From: Endomychus coccineus
Taxonomy: Eukaryota > Arthropoda > Insecta > Coleoptera > Endomychidae
Length of the DNA stretch: 64,000 nt
Reading direction: 5' to 3'
Assembly: GCA_958510875.1 (NCBI GenBank)
Contig: OY294068.1
Coordinates: 194,146,315 to 194,210,314, forward strand
Positions 1-11,244 of the stretch are shown here, piece by piece (position 1 is the stretch's first letter; every line of letters starts with the position of its first letter). Under the pieces are notes generated by a model. The model was given only the letters and a program-made list of their open reading frames with translations, searched no databases and was not told the DNA's origin. A program made the position numbers and the translations under genes.

Positions 1-109
1 CAGCCTTTGACGTTTCAAACAGTAAACAGTAGTGTCTCACTCAGTCTCCGTCATGTGAAATATTTCGCACACTAAAAATTAATAAGTAAAAAATCGCAGC
101 TCAAATCAT

Positions 110-287
110 AATAGAGGATGAACAAAAAGAAGTGACTAGCTAGAGCTTGTCTAGTTCGCCCATCTGGAATCTCTCGTTGTGGAACAACAGACCAAATTTC
201 TGATGAACACCGGCCATGGAAATATCTATAGAGAAGGGAGAGGTCGCCTATCTTGTTAGGCAATAATATGCGTCCAACTTGTTCCAA
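110..287 (-). mobile_element. Jockey-type LINE, RT C-terminal fragment
   Basis: The frame reads IGDLSLLYRYFHGRCSSEIW and then IPDGRTRQALASH. The same block recurs in the longer Jockey copy at 61049-61160 (LGDLFLLYRYFHGRCSSEIS), so this is the C-terminal part of the ORF2 reverse transcriptase, downstream of the catalytic palm. Only about 55 codons remain. The conserved ending (LWNSLP...) is absent and both ends run into unrelated AT-rich sequence. It is a dead fragment. Confidence 0.8.
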
Positions 288-289
288 TT

Positions 290-1705
290 CAGTCGAAAGT
301 CTCGTATATAGCGATGCGATTTGTAAAACTAAAAGTATTGATATAAATTGTATCTACTACCATCAAAGATGTTAATCAATTCTACTACCCAGTTAATTTA
401 ACACCAAATCGAACGTCGTTTTCACAGCTCGCTTACAATAATTGCCGATTGCTGGCCATTTCTGTGCTTTTCTAACACTGAAACGCATATGAAAATCCTT
501 CGGTTTCAAGGGACGTTTTGGAGAAAAGACGCCACGAATACAAAGCTCAGAACTCCATCCCCTTGCACCACCTTTTGTTTTCGTCGTCGTCATATGTAAC
601 TCGATTTGACGTATTGTTTTCGTAATGCGTCTCGCGCGCTCACGTTCTTCCCTTGTTTTATTTGTATTTTTATAACGAGGTACTCGGTCATATCAGTGTA
701 AACGTTATTTTTATTTACACCCCCGCGTTATAAACCTGTCTGGTCTGGTTATATGGGCCGTCACGGTAGTGTGGTTTATGATTGGGCCTCGGGGTCCTTG
801 CAGCGTTGCGTGTATAATGCATTATCCGCGCGCGTGTATATGTGTAGGCCTCGAGGCGGTCCCTCTATAAACTGTCACACAAGAAAATATAAGTCTCTTG
901 GACATAAAAAATATATGGTAATTTGCGAGCGCAATTTGCTTGTATCATAGGAATGTTTCATATATTCCCACTTCTGAGGATAACATCCAAGTGTATCCTT
1001 TTAACTCAACATACTTTTTTCGTATATATATAATAAGCGAAAAGGGATGTTGAATTATGTGCGCGTGCATTCATTTGTCACACGCTCCGAGTGCTTTCCA
1101 AAATTGTGGAAATAAAACGTTTTCCTAATAACGAAACATGAATTCATTAATAAACTGTGTGTCCAGACAATGATCCGCACGTGCCAAACAAATTGAGAGT
1201 ATTCATTTACACTCACATTTGATCACTCACTCTCCATTCCAGCAATTAAGTACTGACATATTATTCCAACATCAATTCATTTTTTATGTAATAAAATCGA
1301 TGGTTTATTTTTACGTTGCGTTACCGTTACGCGTTGTAACGAATAATTTTAAATGTTCATAAGGCTAAAATGGCTTTTATGGCTAATGCCTTTCTACAAA
1401 AGGGAATTATCCGGATGAAAGAGAGATAGATATCTCAATTGTGGAGTTTCCGGTGTAACACGCATGTCCGCTATACAGTTTGTAATTCGCTAAAAATATT
1501 AATTTCCTGTGACGAAATGAAATTTCAAAGTTATTCAAAAAATATATTTATTTATCAGAACAGCAGAATAAAACATGAGGAAACTAGAGTAAATGTTGGC
1601 TATTATCCATCTGTATTTGTTTGCAAAAATCGACAAAGATAATTAGGTTGTATAATATGTATATTATGATAGATTTATAAGTTCATCGAGCTCATCTCTA
1701 GGTAG
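290..1705. other. No identified gene; CpG-rich patch and small ORF
   Basis: I recognise no gene here. Bases 600-870 are richer in G+C and CpG than the surroundings. A minus-strand ATG-started frame of 66 codons (393-593, MTTTKTKGGARGW...) contains a donor-like ATT|GTAAGC inside it, so it could be the start of a coding exon, but it matches nothing I know and may be chance. The rest is AT-rich. Confidence 0.3.
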
Positions 1706-1965
1706 AGCTAAAAAATTGTGAATGACCGGCAATATGGCTTTCGTCTGTAGAGATCAACAGGAGACTTGCTTGCATACGTAACACATGTGTGGCAGAAATC
1801 TATTGAGAAACATGGGATGTCTTCCATAACAATGCTCAAGATTACCACCAACAGCATCCTCTCATCGGATGATCATGCGAGGTCTTTTGCTTCAGGTTCC
1901 TTTCAAATGGCACTGTTAGCTGATAAAAACTATGTCTTAACAACTTATGTGCCTGGATTCATATT
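1706..1965 (+). mobile_element. Jockey-type LINE fragment with internal deletion
   Basis: The first part reads IVNDRQYGFRL and GDLLAYVTHVWQKSIEKHG, the finger/palm region of Jockey RTs. It then jumps directly to a block (MLKITTNSILSSDDHARSF) which in the fuller copy at 60840-60900 lies well downstream of the catalytic site. The palm with GVPQGSVL and YADD is therefore deleted. One in-frame stop follows GFRL. The fragment ends by about 1965. Confidence 0.75.
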
Positions 1966-2016
1966 CTATCCTCTGGTAATTGATATTACTTACTCCTATA
2001 ATCTTGTTTGAATAAC

Positions 2017-2018
<2 letters not shown>

Positions 2019-2053
<35 letters not shown>
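2019..2053. repeat. (TTA)n microsatellite
   Basis: An uninterrupted TTA trinucleotide run of about 35 bases. Confidence 0.95.
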
Positions 2054-2055
<2 letters not shown>

Positions 2056-2059
2056 TTCT

Positions 2060-3090
2060 AATGGTATTTGACGGATTACACCTTTGAATATAATTTATTT
2101 GATAACTATTCTGATAAAGCCACTGTGTACATGAAATTTTTAAAATTTATAAATAAATTATCCAAGACACTCTGAATAATCTATCAAAGTTAATTCAATT
2201 GAAAATGACAAAATGTCAAGTGATTTTCCAAAAGACTAATTCAAGTTAGAAAATATAACGCTTTTTTTCTGATTTTCTTCTTTATTAATCGTTCAAACTA
2301 TAATGAAAACAATACGTAATTACAATTTTGATGATAAGATACTACGTTACGTCCCGATTTACGTGTGATACATTTTGATTAATTATGTGACTTATGAAAT
2401 AAAGACGTGTGAAACTTCCATCATCAACATCAACAACAGGTATGGACAATCCTGATATCTAAACATCATCAGATGGTTAACATTAAATTTATTATAGCTA
2501 CCCATTAGTTTTCCATCCTATATTGGTTATTGATCTTGACAGGTTTATGATTTCCTTTATAACAAAACTTTTGTGAAATCATTTGAAACACTCTTGACCG
2601 TACCAGCTATTGTATCATATCACCGTCCTTGAAGCTGGTGTGAACTGATTTGTGTTCATTTTGAGAAACTCATTTACTATTTATCATGCTAACATTTGTT
2701 ATTGATACGAAACAGAAGACATCTGGCAACCCCTATGGGTTCTTGTTACCTTGTTTTGAGATATTTTAATTCAACATGAGACTTTAATTTTCTAAATTCG
2801 CTTTTATTTTATGAATATTGGAAATAACCTGTTTTAAACCCTTATTACAAAACTAAATTAGTGAATCTCAAACACTTCGGTAAGTTGTAACAGCTGCATT
2901 ATTCAAGACCTCACAACGAACTGTCTCCATTGATTCAGCCTCAAGGATATAGATCACCCTGAACTGATAGTTAACAACGATAGAAGTAGTTCGAAATACC
3001 ATAGATCGCAAATCTCCGAAACTGTCAAGTTACAAACCGCTTTGAGTTCAATATTTTAGTCGCGCGACGGCAGCGCCATTGTCGTGGAAT
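2060..3090. other. No identified gene
   Basis: AT-rich sequence with no recognisable coding or repeat structure. CpG content rises after about 3040, just before the ATG at 3095. Confidence 0.4.
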
Positions 3091-3094
3091 CGGA

Positions 3095-3322
3095 ATGGAA
3101 ACGGTGGCCGCGTGTTTAATTCCCCAGGAGACGGTAGAACTTCTAATAGACCAGATGTCAAACATGTACGCCTTTGCGGTTTTTCTCAAACGGGGACGTT
3201 TTTCTTGTGAAGTAAATACTAATGCAGACTGGAATGATTCTTCTATATCTTTCCGTCGTGATACACGGTGCGAAATCTCAATTCGGTGTGATAGTCATAT
3301 TTACGCCAGAGGAAGTAGTTAA
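3095..3322 (+). CDS. Unrecognised small ORF, possible first coding exon
   Basis: A 75-codon frame opens with a true ATG (METVAACLIPQETVELLIDQ...) just after a CpG-rich stretch. After codon 39 there is a donor-like GAA|GTAAAT, so the real coding part, if any, could be the first 39 residues of a spliced gene. There is no recognisable domain, signal peptide or membrane segment. A chance frame of this length is quite possible in this base composition. Confidence 0.2.
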   Translation: METVAACLIPQETVELLIDQMSNMYAFAVFLKRGRFSCEVNTNADWNDSSISFRRDTRCEISIRCDSHIYARGSS

Positions 3323-3614
3323 TCCAGATTACAATCATTCTCATTGAAAGTTTTGCAGTCTGTTAAGTTCAAAATAAGACCACGAATGAATCTAGTATAT
3401 TCAGTGCGTCGCGTTTTGTAAACACAATATAGCCCCCGCAATAGATTGAATACATTGAAATTGAAAATTTCGAAATTTTATATTGATCGTTATTTCTAAA
3501 TTATTGGGTACACAAGAGCTGCCATATCAGGGACATGATGAGATTATTAATTCATTGAATAGAGGTTATGTCAAAAAACTGGTCAGTTTGGAAAGTAATC
3601 GCGATATTCTTTCA

Positions 3615-3700
3615 AGTATTGGTTGAGATGGTAGTGAGCTCAAAAAAAAATTTAGTGCACTGAGTCAAAGACCCTTGTACACTATCCCCTGCTACGTTTT
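3615..3700 (-). mobile_element. LINE 3' end fragment (family of 8090 and 43772)
   Basis: The block beginning TTGGTTGAGATGGTAG and ending at CCCTGCTACGTTTT is shared almost word for word with 8092-8174 and 43775-43855. In those copies it lies just downstream of a minus-strand LINE C-terminus, so it is a common 3' terminal region. Here it is cut off at 3700 and joined to an unrelated LINE piece of opposite orientation. Confidence 0.65.
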
Positions 3701-3945
3701 CCAGCTTGTTGTCGATGTGAAAAGGCGGACGAAACTGCTTCCAACATCCTAGCAGAATGTCCAGTACTGGCTTCTATCAGGCTACAACACCTCCGCAGCA
3801 CACATATGCCATTTGAAGTAAAAGAAATATCTTAATATAAATATGCAGAATCTTAGTCTTCGGCACGGCCTCAGACCTGCTGAATTGATTCTTGTATTGA
3901 GGGGCGCACAATGGACCCAATCACGTGGTATAAGTGCTCCGTTTT
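3701..3945 (+). mobile_element. RNase H-bearing LINE, C-terminal zinc-knuckle-like fragment
   Basis: The plus frame gives CCRCEKADETASNILAECPV, the Cys-His motif (CxxC...H/N...C) that follows RNase H in I/R1-group LINEs. A second shared block (GAQWTQSRGISAP) resembles GAQWAQISGPSAF near the 3' end of the 45970-46500 copy, suggesting the same family. The knuckle His is replaced by Asn and several stops follow, so it is dead. Confidence 0.6.
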
Positions 3946-3949
3946 GATT

Positions 3950-6900
3950 GACTGATTGATATTATTTCTGCAATACAATAGGTACCTATGCAGGTGTAGA
4001 AGGCATCATTCATAAGAACATCATATTGGTGACATAACAAATTAAGTATGAGAAATAAATATAAATTTCGAAATGTATGTCGGTTGGTAGACCGCCAGAT
4101 CGTCGTAAGACAACTAAGTAGGACGATGTCGGCCAGAGTACTCCTATATTCAATTATAGTGTGATCCATAATATCATAAACTCCAAGTTAAGTTTGACGA
4201 CAAACGATACATTAGTTGTCACCATAACAATTTGTAACGGGTTGCGTTACGAGATTGTATAGAACTTGGTAATGAACAGATTAGATTTCTTTTCGGCTAG
4301 GAAACTTGACATATGATTATTTAAAGACATCTGCCGGTCAATAAAACATCGACTATTGAAACTAACATTCCTGATGTGTGATGTCGCTAAATATCGCGAA
4401 GTGGGGAGGTAGGATAGCGGAAGTCGAAGAGAATGCATTGTGGTGTTAACCTTTAACTGGGTAAGTCGAGATTTCATAATTCATTGACTTTATATACAAT
4501 TTCTTAATTTTTGCTTCCGAAATATGATTCACATCAGGCTACTTATAATTTGATTTGGATTTATAATTAAACTTCTGGATGTTCAGTACCTGAATGTGAT
4601 AATATTTCGGTGGATGTTCCACTCGACTTACCTGGGGGTACCCGATCATTTTGCGGCTGGCATAATTCAGAGATAATCATTTCCATCACGGCATTGATCG
4701 ATGTAATTCTTGTATGAGGACAATCTATCGGAACGTAGGCAGATATCTATGATAATATTTCTTTATTCCTTGTGTGTTTAATTCCGCAATGGCACATGTT
4801 AGTTTTGAGTGATTCGTAAGAATCGCCATTTTGTAAATCTGATACAAAGTATTCAGAGCTGTCTTTGACTGTAACGTGCTATAAATAGTATTGGGGATTA
4901 TCACAGGGTATTATTCAATTATTGCTTATTGAATGTTTAATTGCCAGAACTGCTGCGTTCGCGTGGTTGTAGAGTAGAGTACTACATCAATTTAAAATGC
5001 AATTCAATTCAAGTTTCCAGATTTGTGCTAACTAGCAAATTCCAACATTTTGATTATTTCCTTTCAATCACAATTTGATTAATTTTCTTGCAGATATAAT
5101 TTAATTATTATTCTTTCAAGTCTCATTTTTTAGTATTATTAATTCAGTCACATGTTAACTATTTGCTAATTTTAAGTATCAATTGTAATCGTTTAATTCT
5201 TTCAGAATAAATTAAATTTTTGCCTAAATTGCCTCTTCAAGATATCAATTTTGTAATAGTGTTTTTACAATTTGGGGAAGATAACATTATCGGAGGTGGA
5301 ATCACATGATTATTCCAACCGACGGTGTTGCTTGACCTTTTGATCTCAAGTCAGGTACTGTTCTTTCTTTGAAATTACAGGGTTTGAACGTTCCTCACCA
5401 CTTCACTCCAAGACGGTTTAGTGACTTTCCTGACAGGACCGGGTTCCAGTTCCTACGAGTTCCAAAGAGGGTAACATTTTCTTGTTTGAATGACCATGAT
5501 TTCATTCTCTGATTTTGTTGTTTAACCGAAGTTGTATTCCACTAATTTTTATTGAATCATTCGAGGTCTACTTTAGTTCCTCTTATTTGATTATTCTTTC
5601 TTTTCAATTAAAAAGTTGATTTAATTTTATATTTGTTTTACTTCAAATTCACTTTATGTTACAAATCGATTTAATTTTATATTTGTTTTCTTCAAATTCA
5701 ATATTATTTAGGTTACAAATTGGTACACTATAAAAATTGTAATTTAAATTTTGTTATAATCAAAATTCCATATGGAATAAATCAAATTGTTAAGTTGAAC
5801 TTGTATTGTTTTTCTGAATTTCCATCAACTAATAAACCATCTCGTGGTGCTTGTATTCTGGACTGTGAATTCATTTATTTTTATAGTTTTTCAAGCAATT
5901 GGCGCTCAGGCAACTCACCAGTCTAGAATTACAAGGCACGTTTCACTACGAGCCCTGAGATTAATTCATTCAAATTGAGCTAGTTGGGCCAACTAAAACC
6001 GACCCAAAGCGGGTCCGTTTCAAATTCCGATGTTGAATTGTTAAATTTAACAATAGGAACAAATACGGGAATAACGTTTAGCTAACAAATCGGTAGGAAA
6101 ATATATATATATATATTTTCAATGTCTGTATGGACATTCGTTGGATATAAGACATCTTCACATGGTGCTGCTCCTTCTAATAGGTAGTATCTTACATAAC
6201 TAGGAACGTAAAATAGATTTTGCTGGCGAAAAGATGTAAATACGAGTCGATGAGCGAGTCTTTCCCTTGACGTATGTACATGCCTTGTACTACAGAGGGT
6301 TTTGTTTGGCCACATGATAAATTCTGTATCATGTATCATTTAGGCTCTGTTTAAAGTATTCTAAGAAACCTCATTTAGGATTGAAAATGGTGTGTAGTTA
6401 GAGTCAGACCCCCGGACCCCCTTTGCATTTGCTATCAATAATGAAAGTTAGAAAAGTTGCCTTACCATATTTTAGAGTATTGAGCCGCCACTGGTTATAT
6501 CAGTTCTCTACTAATTGAAACTCCCGAAAGTTCATTACCTTTACTTTTCTGTCTTGTGAAGCATAAAATTGGTCATTCCTGACGTTTGAGTACAAGCTTA
6601 AAATCCGAGAATGGCAAATCGGACAAATGCAACTTGAAACCATTACATTAATGAGCACTAATTTCAACTTTTTGTATGAAAGTTGACAAGATAAATGGCA
6701 TTCATAAGTAATTTGTCATTCTGATTTTATTATGCTTTAGTTAATTAAGCCTGGCAGATTCAGGGTAGGAATATGGCGACATTCACCATATTCATAACTT
6801 TTGTTTGCCAATTTCGAAGCTCTGATTGCATCTTGATTCGATAGGTTAACACATATCTCAGCGTTGAAGGAATTAATTCTGATCCATAGATCACTAACTT

Positions 6901-7075
6901 CCTAACAGCTGTAGGAATCGAGAATATATTGTAAAGGATTAGAAACAGGTGTAAAAATACGTAAATTTATATTGTATATCAACGCATTGAGAGTTTATTG
7001 GAACTGAAAACATATGTGTTTCACAAGGGTTTGATAAAATTTTATAGAAATGGTAAAGATAGTCTTCATAAAATA
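3950..7075. other. No identified gene
   Basis: Over 3 kb of AT-rich sequence. It contains short open frames only, a tandemly repeated phrase (GATTTAATTTTATATTTGTTTT at 5618 and again at 5669) and an (AT)n run at 6099-6116. I found no TE motif or gene. Confidence 0.4.
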
Positions 7076-7080
7076 TAAAT

Positions 7081-7530
7081 TCAAATAATTTGGATTTGTA
7101 TAACTCCTTTACGCTCGAGCAACAATCTTCGCTGTCTCTTGATACATAATATACTATTTAGGCAGAGTACAATGCTATAGTGATGGAATTGAGAATCATT
7201 TGTAAATTTGAAATTGCGCTTCAGTTGCGTCACCACAGTCGTATACCAAATGATTCCGTGATCTAACCTCGTATAATTACCTATCGTTGTATTTACATTG
7301 AACCGCAGTAAACCATTTCTATTTTGTCTGGGCCAACAATTTGCATTACAATGTTTTGTATACCCGAAACATCGAATTACAACGTGGTTTGTTTTTTGCT
7401 GCGGCATTTTCAAATCAATAATTAATCTCCCAGGGAAAGTTCCGTAATGATTGTGGAAAACGGGAAATGCTCGAAAACCAATTAGGTTTTTCTTATCTAT
7501 AGTAATCACGAAAATAATTACACTCTTATC
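7081..7530 (-). CDS. Unrecognised open frame, about 149 codons, no ATG at its start
   Basis: The frame is stop-free from 7530 to the stop at 7081. It has no ATG at its beginning; the first plausible start is GTG, so if real it is an exon or a broken gene. It reads FRAFPVFHNHYGTFPGRLII and later NGLLRFNVNTTIGNYTRLDH, with several Cys (RCFGYTKHCNANCW). I do not recognise a family. In sequence this AT-rich a frame this long is expected by chance roughly once or less per window, so coding status is uncertain. Confidence 0.25.
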   Translation of the reverse strand, partial: DKSVIIFVITIDKKNLIGFRAFPVFHNHYGTFPGRLIIDLKMPQQKTNHVVIRCFGYTKHCNANCWPRQNRNGLLRFNVNTTIGNYTRLDHGIIWYTTVVTQLKRNFKFTNDSQFHHYSIVLCLNSILCIKRQRRLLLERKGVIQIQII

Positions 7531-7539
7531 TTATCCAAC

Positions 7540-8088
7540 ATCAGATTATCCCGTTTAAATTTCACCCTTCGAATTACTCGTTAAAATGTTCGCGAGTCCG
7601 GAAAATTATATATACCTACACCACGTCAAACAATAATAGCGTTTGCCTACAGTAGTTTGCCAATTGCAGAGCTACAAGTTGCGGTTTTCGAGATGAGCTC
7701 CCACAATAATTAATATTGATATGTGCACAATCATTTCAAATATTGATTAAGAGATATTATTATAAATATGACAATGATCAAATAGCACACAGTAACTTTT
7801 ATGCACTTTCGTAGAGGTGGTTCAAATCATCCCTAACATGTTCTCTTGCATTTTTCTTTTGGAAGGTAACATAAAAAAGACGACAACACATACTACTTGA
7901 ATGTACTATCGAAAGTCTGAACAGTTTTACGGCTTTCACACTTACAGATTGCATTACTCTCAACCAGTTTTCATGAAGAATTCACCCTAGACAGTCTCCC
8001 TATTCAAAATCTACCAAAATGTACTTTTTTGCAGCGGAATGAATAAAATGTGTACTTCACTCTCACATTTTAGGAACTAAAGTGATTT
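7540..8088. other. No identified gene
   Basis: AT-rich spacer between the unassigned frame and the LINE 3' end at 8090. No motif recognised. Confidence 0.4.
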
Positions 8089-8393
8089 GGTATTGGTTGA
8101 GATGGTAGCGGGCTTAATAAAAGTTCAGTCCACTTAGCCAAAGATCTTTGTACACTATCACCTACTACGTTTTCAGAGGGTATTCAGATACCTCGCTGTT
8201 CAACAGAATTATCAGAATCCTTAGATCCGTGTCATCGGACGTGATGATCCCCAAACCTTGCCATGTAAACGTGGTTTGCATGAGCGCAGGACATTCACAA
8301 AAAAGGTGGGTTGTCGACTCCACTTTGTTCCCCTCCCAAAGTGTCTCGCCTGACCTCAGGCCTACCTGAACAGCCGAACAGCACTTTTGCAGT

Positions 8394-9041
8394 TCAGCAG
8401 CCGTCAATGTTTCTCCATGCTGAGGCGTTTTCATCTCTTAGATGGTTCCTCAAGATCGGCATACTGGCTTCTTCCCTGGCCAGTTTGTCCGCTTTCTCGT
8501 TCCCTTTCCAATCTGAGTGACCCGGCATCCAGCTCAAGTTGAGCCTGTTTTGAACGTCTAGCCTGTTGAGGATCCCCTTGGTAACCCTGACAAGTTTCGA
8601 GGACGCAGTCTGGCTTTTCATTGCGTCGAATGCCGCTTGCCTGTCCGAAAAGTTCCAGATGGTCTTATCTATCTTACCATAGCCTAGTAGCATCTCCGCA
8701 CATCTGTAGATGGCAAGCATCTCGGCCTGGAAGCCTATGTTGAGATGCCTCAATCGCACGGAGTAACCATCAATATATCTAGAACCGCAAAACACTATTG
8801 TGTTCGTTCCATACCCATCCGTATACCAAATTGTGCCGTGCTTTGGCTTGCGGTCATTTTTCCATTCCTCCCTCGACGAAATGAAGACCTTGAAATGCTG
8901 CTCCGAGAGCATTCTGACCTGCGGTTCTAGTTGCATCCTTTCAGGCATAAGTGTAAGAGGTAAACGTGGCGGCTCCTCAATAGAGCTAGGAAAATCGAGA
9001 CCAGGGAGGCCTGGGATCGGCACAAAATCATTCTGATGCAA
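8394..9041 (-). pseudogene. LINE ribonuclease H domain, catalytic residues kept
   Basis: The 215-codon frame shows a complete RNase H fold signature: WYTDG (Asp at about residue 75), GFQAEM (Glu 107), FSDRQAAFDA (Asp 133) and LSWMPGHSDWKGNEKADKLA (Asp 185). These are the four acidic residues that bind metal and remove RNA from the RNA:DNA hybrid during LINE replication. There is no ATG at the head of the frame (TTG), and it stops before the Cys/His region, which continues in another frame. The domain has stayed open although the element is broken on both sides. It is a relic, not a cellular RNase H1, which would have an N-terminal hybrid-binding domain. Confidence 0.85.
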
Positions 9042-9641
9042 TATAAGGACCTCTTAAGAGAGTCCCAAATAAAGTCTTGGGAGAATCTCTGAGAGCGATA
9101 CCCACTCCATCTCTTTAGGGAGCCATCACAGCTAAGCCTGTAGACCGATATCATTGCGAGATTTCTCATCGTCATTAATATGGGTGGCCTTCAATACTGC
9201 AGTCGGTGTACTCTTCCTCGTGGATGTAATCCCTCTGAGGAAGAGTCCCTGTATTTTGACGAAATGAAGACCTTGAAATGCTGCTCCGAGAGCCACAGGG
9301 CTCTGATTCTGACCTGCGGTTCTAGTTGCATCCTTTCAGGCATAAGTGTAAGAGGTAAACGTGGCGGCTCTTCAATAGAGCTAGGAAAATCGAGACCAGG
9401 GAGGCCTGGGATCGGCACAAAATCATTCTGAGGCAATATAAGGACCTCTTGAGAGAGTCCCAAATAAAGTCTTGGGAGAATCTCTGAGAGCGATACCCAA
9501 TCCATCTTAGCCATCACAGCTAAGCCTGTAGACCGATATCATTGCGAGATTTCTCATCGTAATATGGGTGGCCCTCAATACTGCAGTCGGTGTACTCTTC
9601 CTCGTGGATGTAATCCCTCTGAGGAAGAGTCCCTGTATTTT
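8875..9641. repeat. Two-copy tandem duplication, unit about 383 bp, inside a LINE
   Basis: The phrase GACGAAATGAAGACCTTG starts at 8875 and again at 9258. The two copies stay alignable to GAGTCCCTGTATTTTG. They differ by small indels, for example CCACAGGGCTCTGAT present only in copy 2 and TCTTTAGGGAG only in copy 1. The duplication is therefore not recent. Confidence 0.9.
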
Positions 9642-9649
9642 GTTCAGAA

Positions 9650-9945
9650 GATACTGGGCTATAACCAGTTTGGTTCTATTACCTTATACGAGAACTGCTT
9701 GACTGGGTCTTGGGATAATAAAAGCTGAGTAGATTTTGGCATCTAGTTTCCAGTTGCTTCTGCCAGAGTAGTTTTTTGTCCTGGCTAGGTCCGATGATCA
9801 TCACGGCCGAGCGTAAAACATATCTTAGAATTCTGTCGAGCAGCGGAGTATCCAAATGCAACCTGAAAGGAGATAGTGTACAAAGTTCTTCGACTGAGTG
9901 TACTTTTATTAAGTCTGCTACCATCTCAACTAAACCAATTATCTT
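9650..9945 (+). mobile_element. LINE 3' end fragment, plus orientation
   Basis: The right end (CTGCTACCATCTCAAC) is the reverse complement of the terminal phrase at 3622, 8095 and 43778, and the piece reads into it in the sense direction. The preceding frame (LSWLGPMIITAERKTYLRIL) matches the post-knuckle C-terminus. It is a second, oppositely oriented member of the family next to the 8090-9641 copy. Confidence 0.65.
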
Positions 9946-9949
9946 TCGA

Positions 9950-10545
9950 AGATGCTGGATTCACAATGTTCTATTTTCCTTATTTCAAATAATTTCATGC
10001 AGTTATTTTTTTTTCTGAAAACATTTGGTAGACATCACAATAATTATATGTGAATCACATTTAAGATCACGAATATTTTGTTTTATATTCCATATAATAA
10101 GTAAAGAGCCCAATATTGTTTTTAACATTTTATTATATAACAATGTCTCAAAGCTGCAATAGCATATGACACCTTGTTGGTTATACTGCAAATAGAGGAT
10201 CGTAGAACTCCTATAAAATTGGTAACGACAATTTGTACATTTCTACTAACTAGCATAACGTTCGAGAGTTGAAAGCAGTTGAAATAAAGGTGGAATGCAA
10301 CCTCCTCTGAAATCAATCAGATATTTAATAGATCTCATTATCACATTCCTTTTTTACATAAACATCATTATAACCTTGAGAATCGGAAGAACTTATATAA
10401 ATCAACAAATTCTCAGATAATGAAACTTGAATTATAACTTAGAACGCTTTAGAAATCGAAACTGGTTTGGATGCATCATGAAATTGGTTGAATAATTGAA
10501 AATATTCAAGCAAATCTAACATCAACGAGTGAGGGAAGTCACGTG
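9950..10545. other. No identified gene
   Basis: AT-rich; nothing recognised. Confidence 0.4.
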
Positions 10546-10546
10546 A

Positions 10547-10936
10547 TCAATTGGTTACAGCTTTTTTATGGCTATTAGCATCTTCCAATAAACGACGGCG
10601 GTCTATATCCCAATAATTCGTTGGAACGACAAGACGCTGAATGATGACTGATGTTCCATTGCCTGACGATCTGAATCGATTTATTCCAAATGTTTTCAAT
10701 GAATATACCGACGAGACCTCGTATATCGAGATTTGATTACTTTTTGCACGCAGATCACGTTCTTTTGTTAGAACTCCGCACTCATCAAGAAGGCCATTAC
10801 AGAGGAAAACACATACAATTGTTCCGCGATGCCTTCCGTCTCTAATGTATTGCCATCGAATTTCAAGTCGAAAACTACAATTAGGATATTGCTGATGGTA
10901 TAATTTGTTGATCCCGAATATGAAATTTAATAGACT
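10547..10936 (-). CDS. Unrecognised open frame, 129 codons, no start codon
   Basis: This frame is stop-free from the TGA at 10937-10939 to the stop at 10547-10549, yet has no usable start codon near its head. It reads CSFRLEIRWQYIRDGRHRG, then GTIVCVFLCNGLLDECGVLT, then VPTNYWDIDRRRLLEDA. Its composition is balanced and protein-like rather than the Asn/Ile/Lys-rich pattern of random AT-rich frames, which makes an internal or last exon plausible. An AG lies at its upstream edge, but without a clear pyrimidine tract. I do not recognise the family. Confidence 0.35.
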   Translation of the reverse strand, partial: SLLNFIFGINKLYHQQYPNCSFRLEIRWQYIRDGRHRGTIVCVFLCNGLLDECGVLTKERDLRAKSNQISIYEVSSVYSLKTFGINRFRSSGNGTSVIIQRLVVPTNYWDIDRRRLLEDANSHKKAVTN

Positions 10937-10939
10937 TCA

Positions 10940-11240
10940 ATTATTTCGTATTGCAATCTGATTGGTACCTGTTTCGGAATTAATTTAGATTCGGATTGAT
11001 AGCTGACAGTTCATGTCGTCACGATAGATTCCTGGAAATCGATAGCTAATGCCGCACTTCATCGTGGAAGTTCCGCCTGATGCATGTGATTCTAAATACA
11101 AATTAACCGAACCATTTGCTTGATGATTATTTATTCATTACCCTCGACACAGTTGTGATTTGTATAAGTGTTAAATAGCATGATATCTCGTTGCTCAGCA
11201 TATTCTTACTTTATGGCATCGTCAAGTAATAACAATTTTT
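10940..11240. other. No identified gene
   Basis: AT-rich; nothing recognised up to the Jockey 3' end. Confidence 0.4.
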
Positions 11241-11244
11241 TCTC

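Larger units (their letters stand above)
8090..9641 (-). mobile_element. 5'-truncated RNase H LINE (I/R1 group), rearranged
   Basis: Reading leftwards, the copy holds the linker before RNase H (PIPGLPGLDFPSSIEEPPR), RNase H itself, the Cys/His C-terminus (STTHLFCECPALMQ) and the 3' terminal region shared with 3615 and 43772. The reverse transcriptase is missing. A segment of about 383 bp is tandemly duplicated at the 5' side. A frameshift at 8394-8434 separates RNase H from the C-terminus. It is a decayed copy in head-to-head arrangement with the 9650-9945 fragment. Confidence 0.8.
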
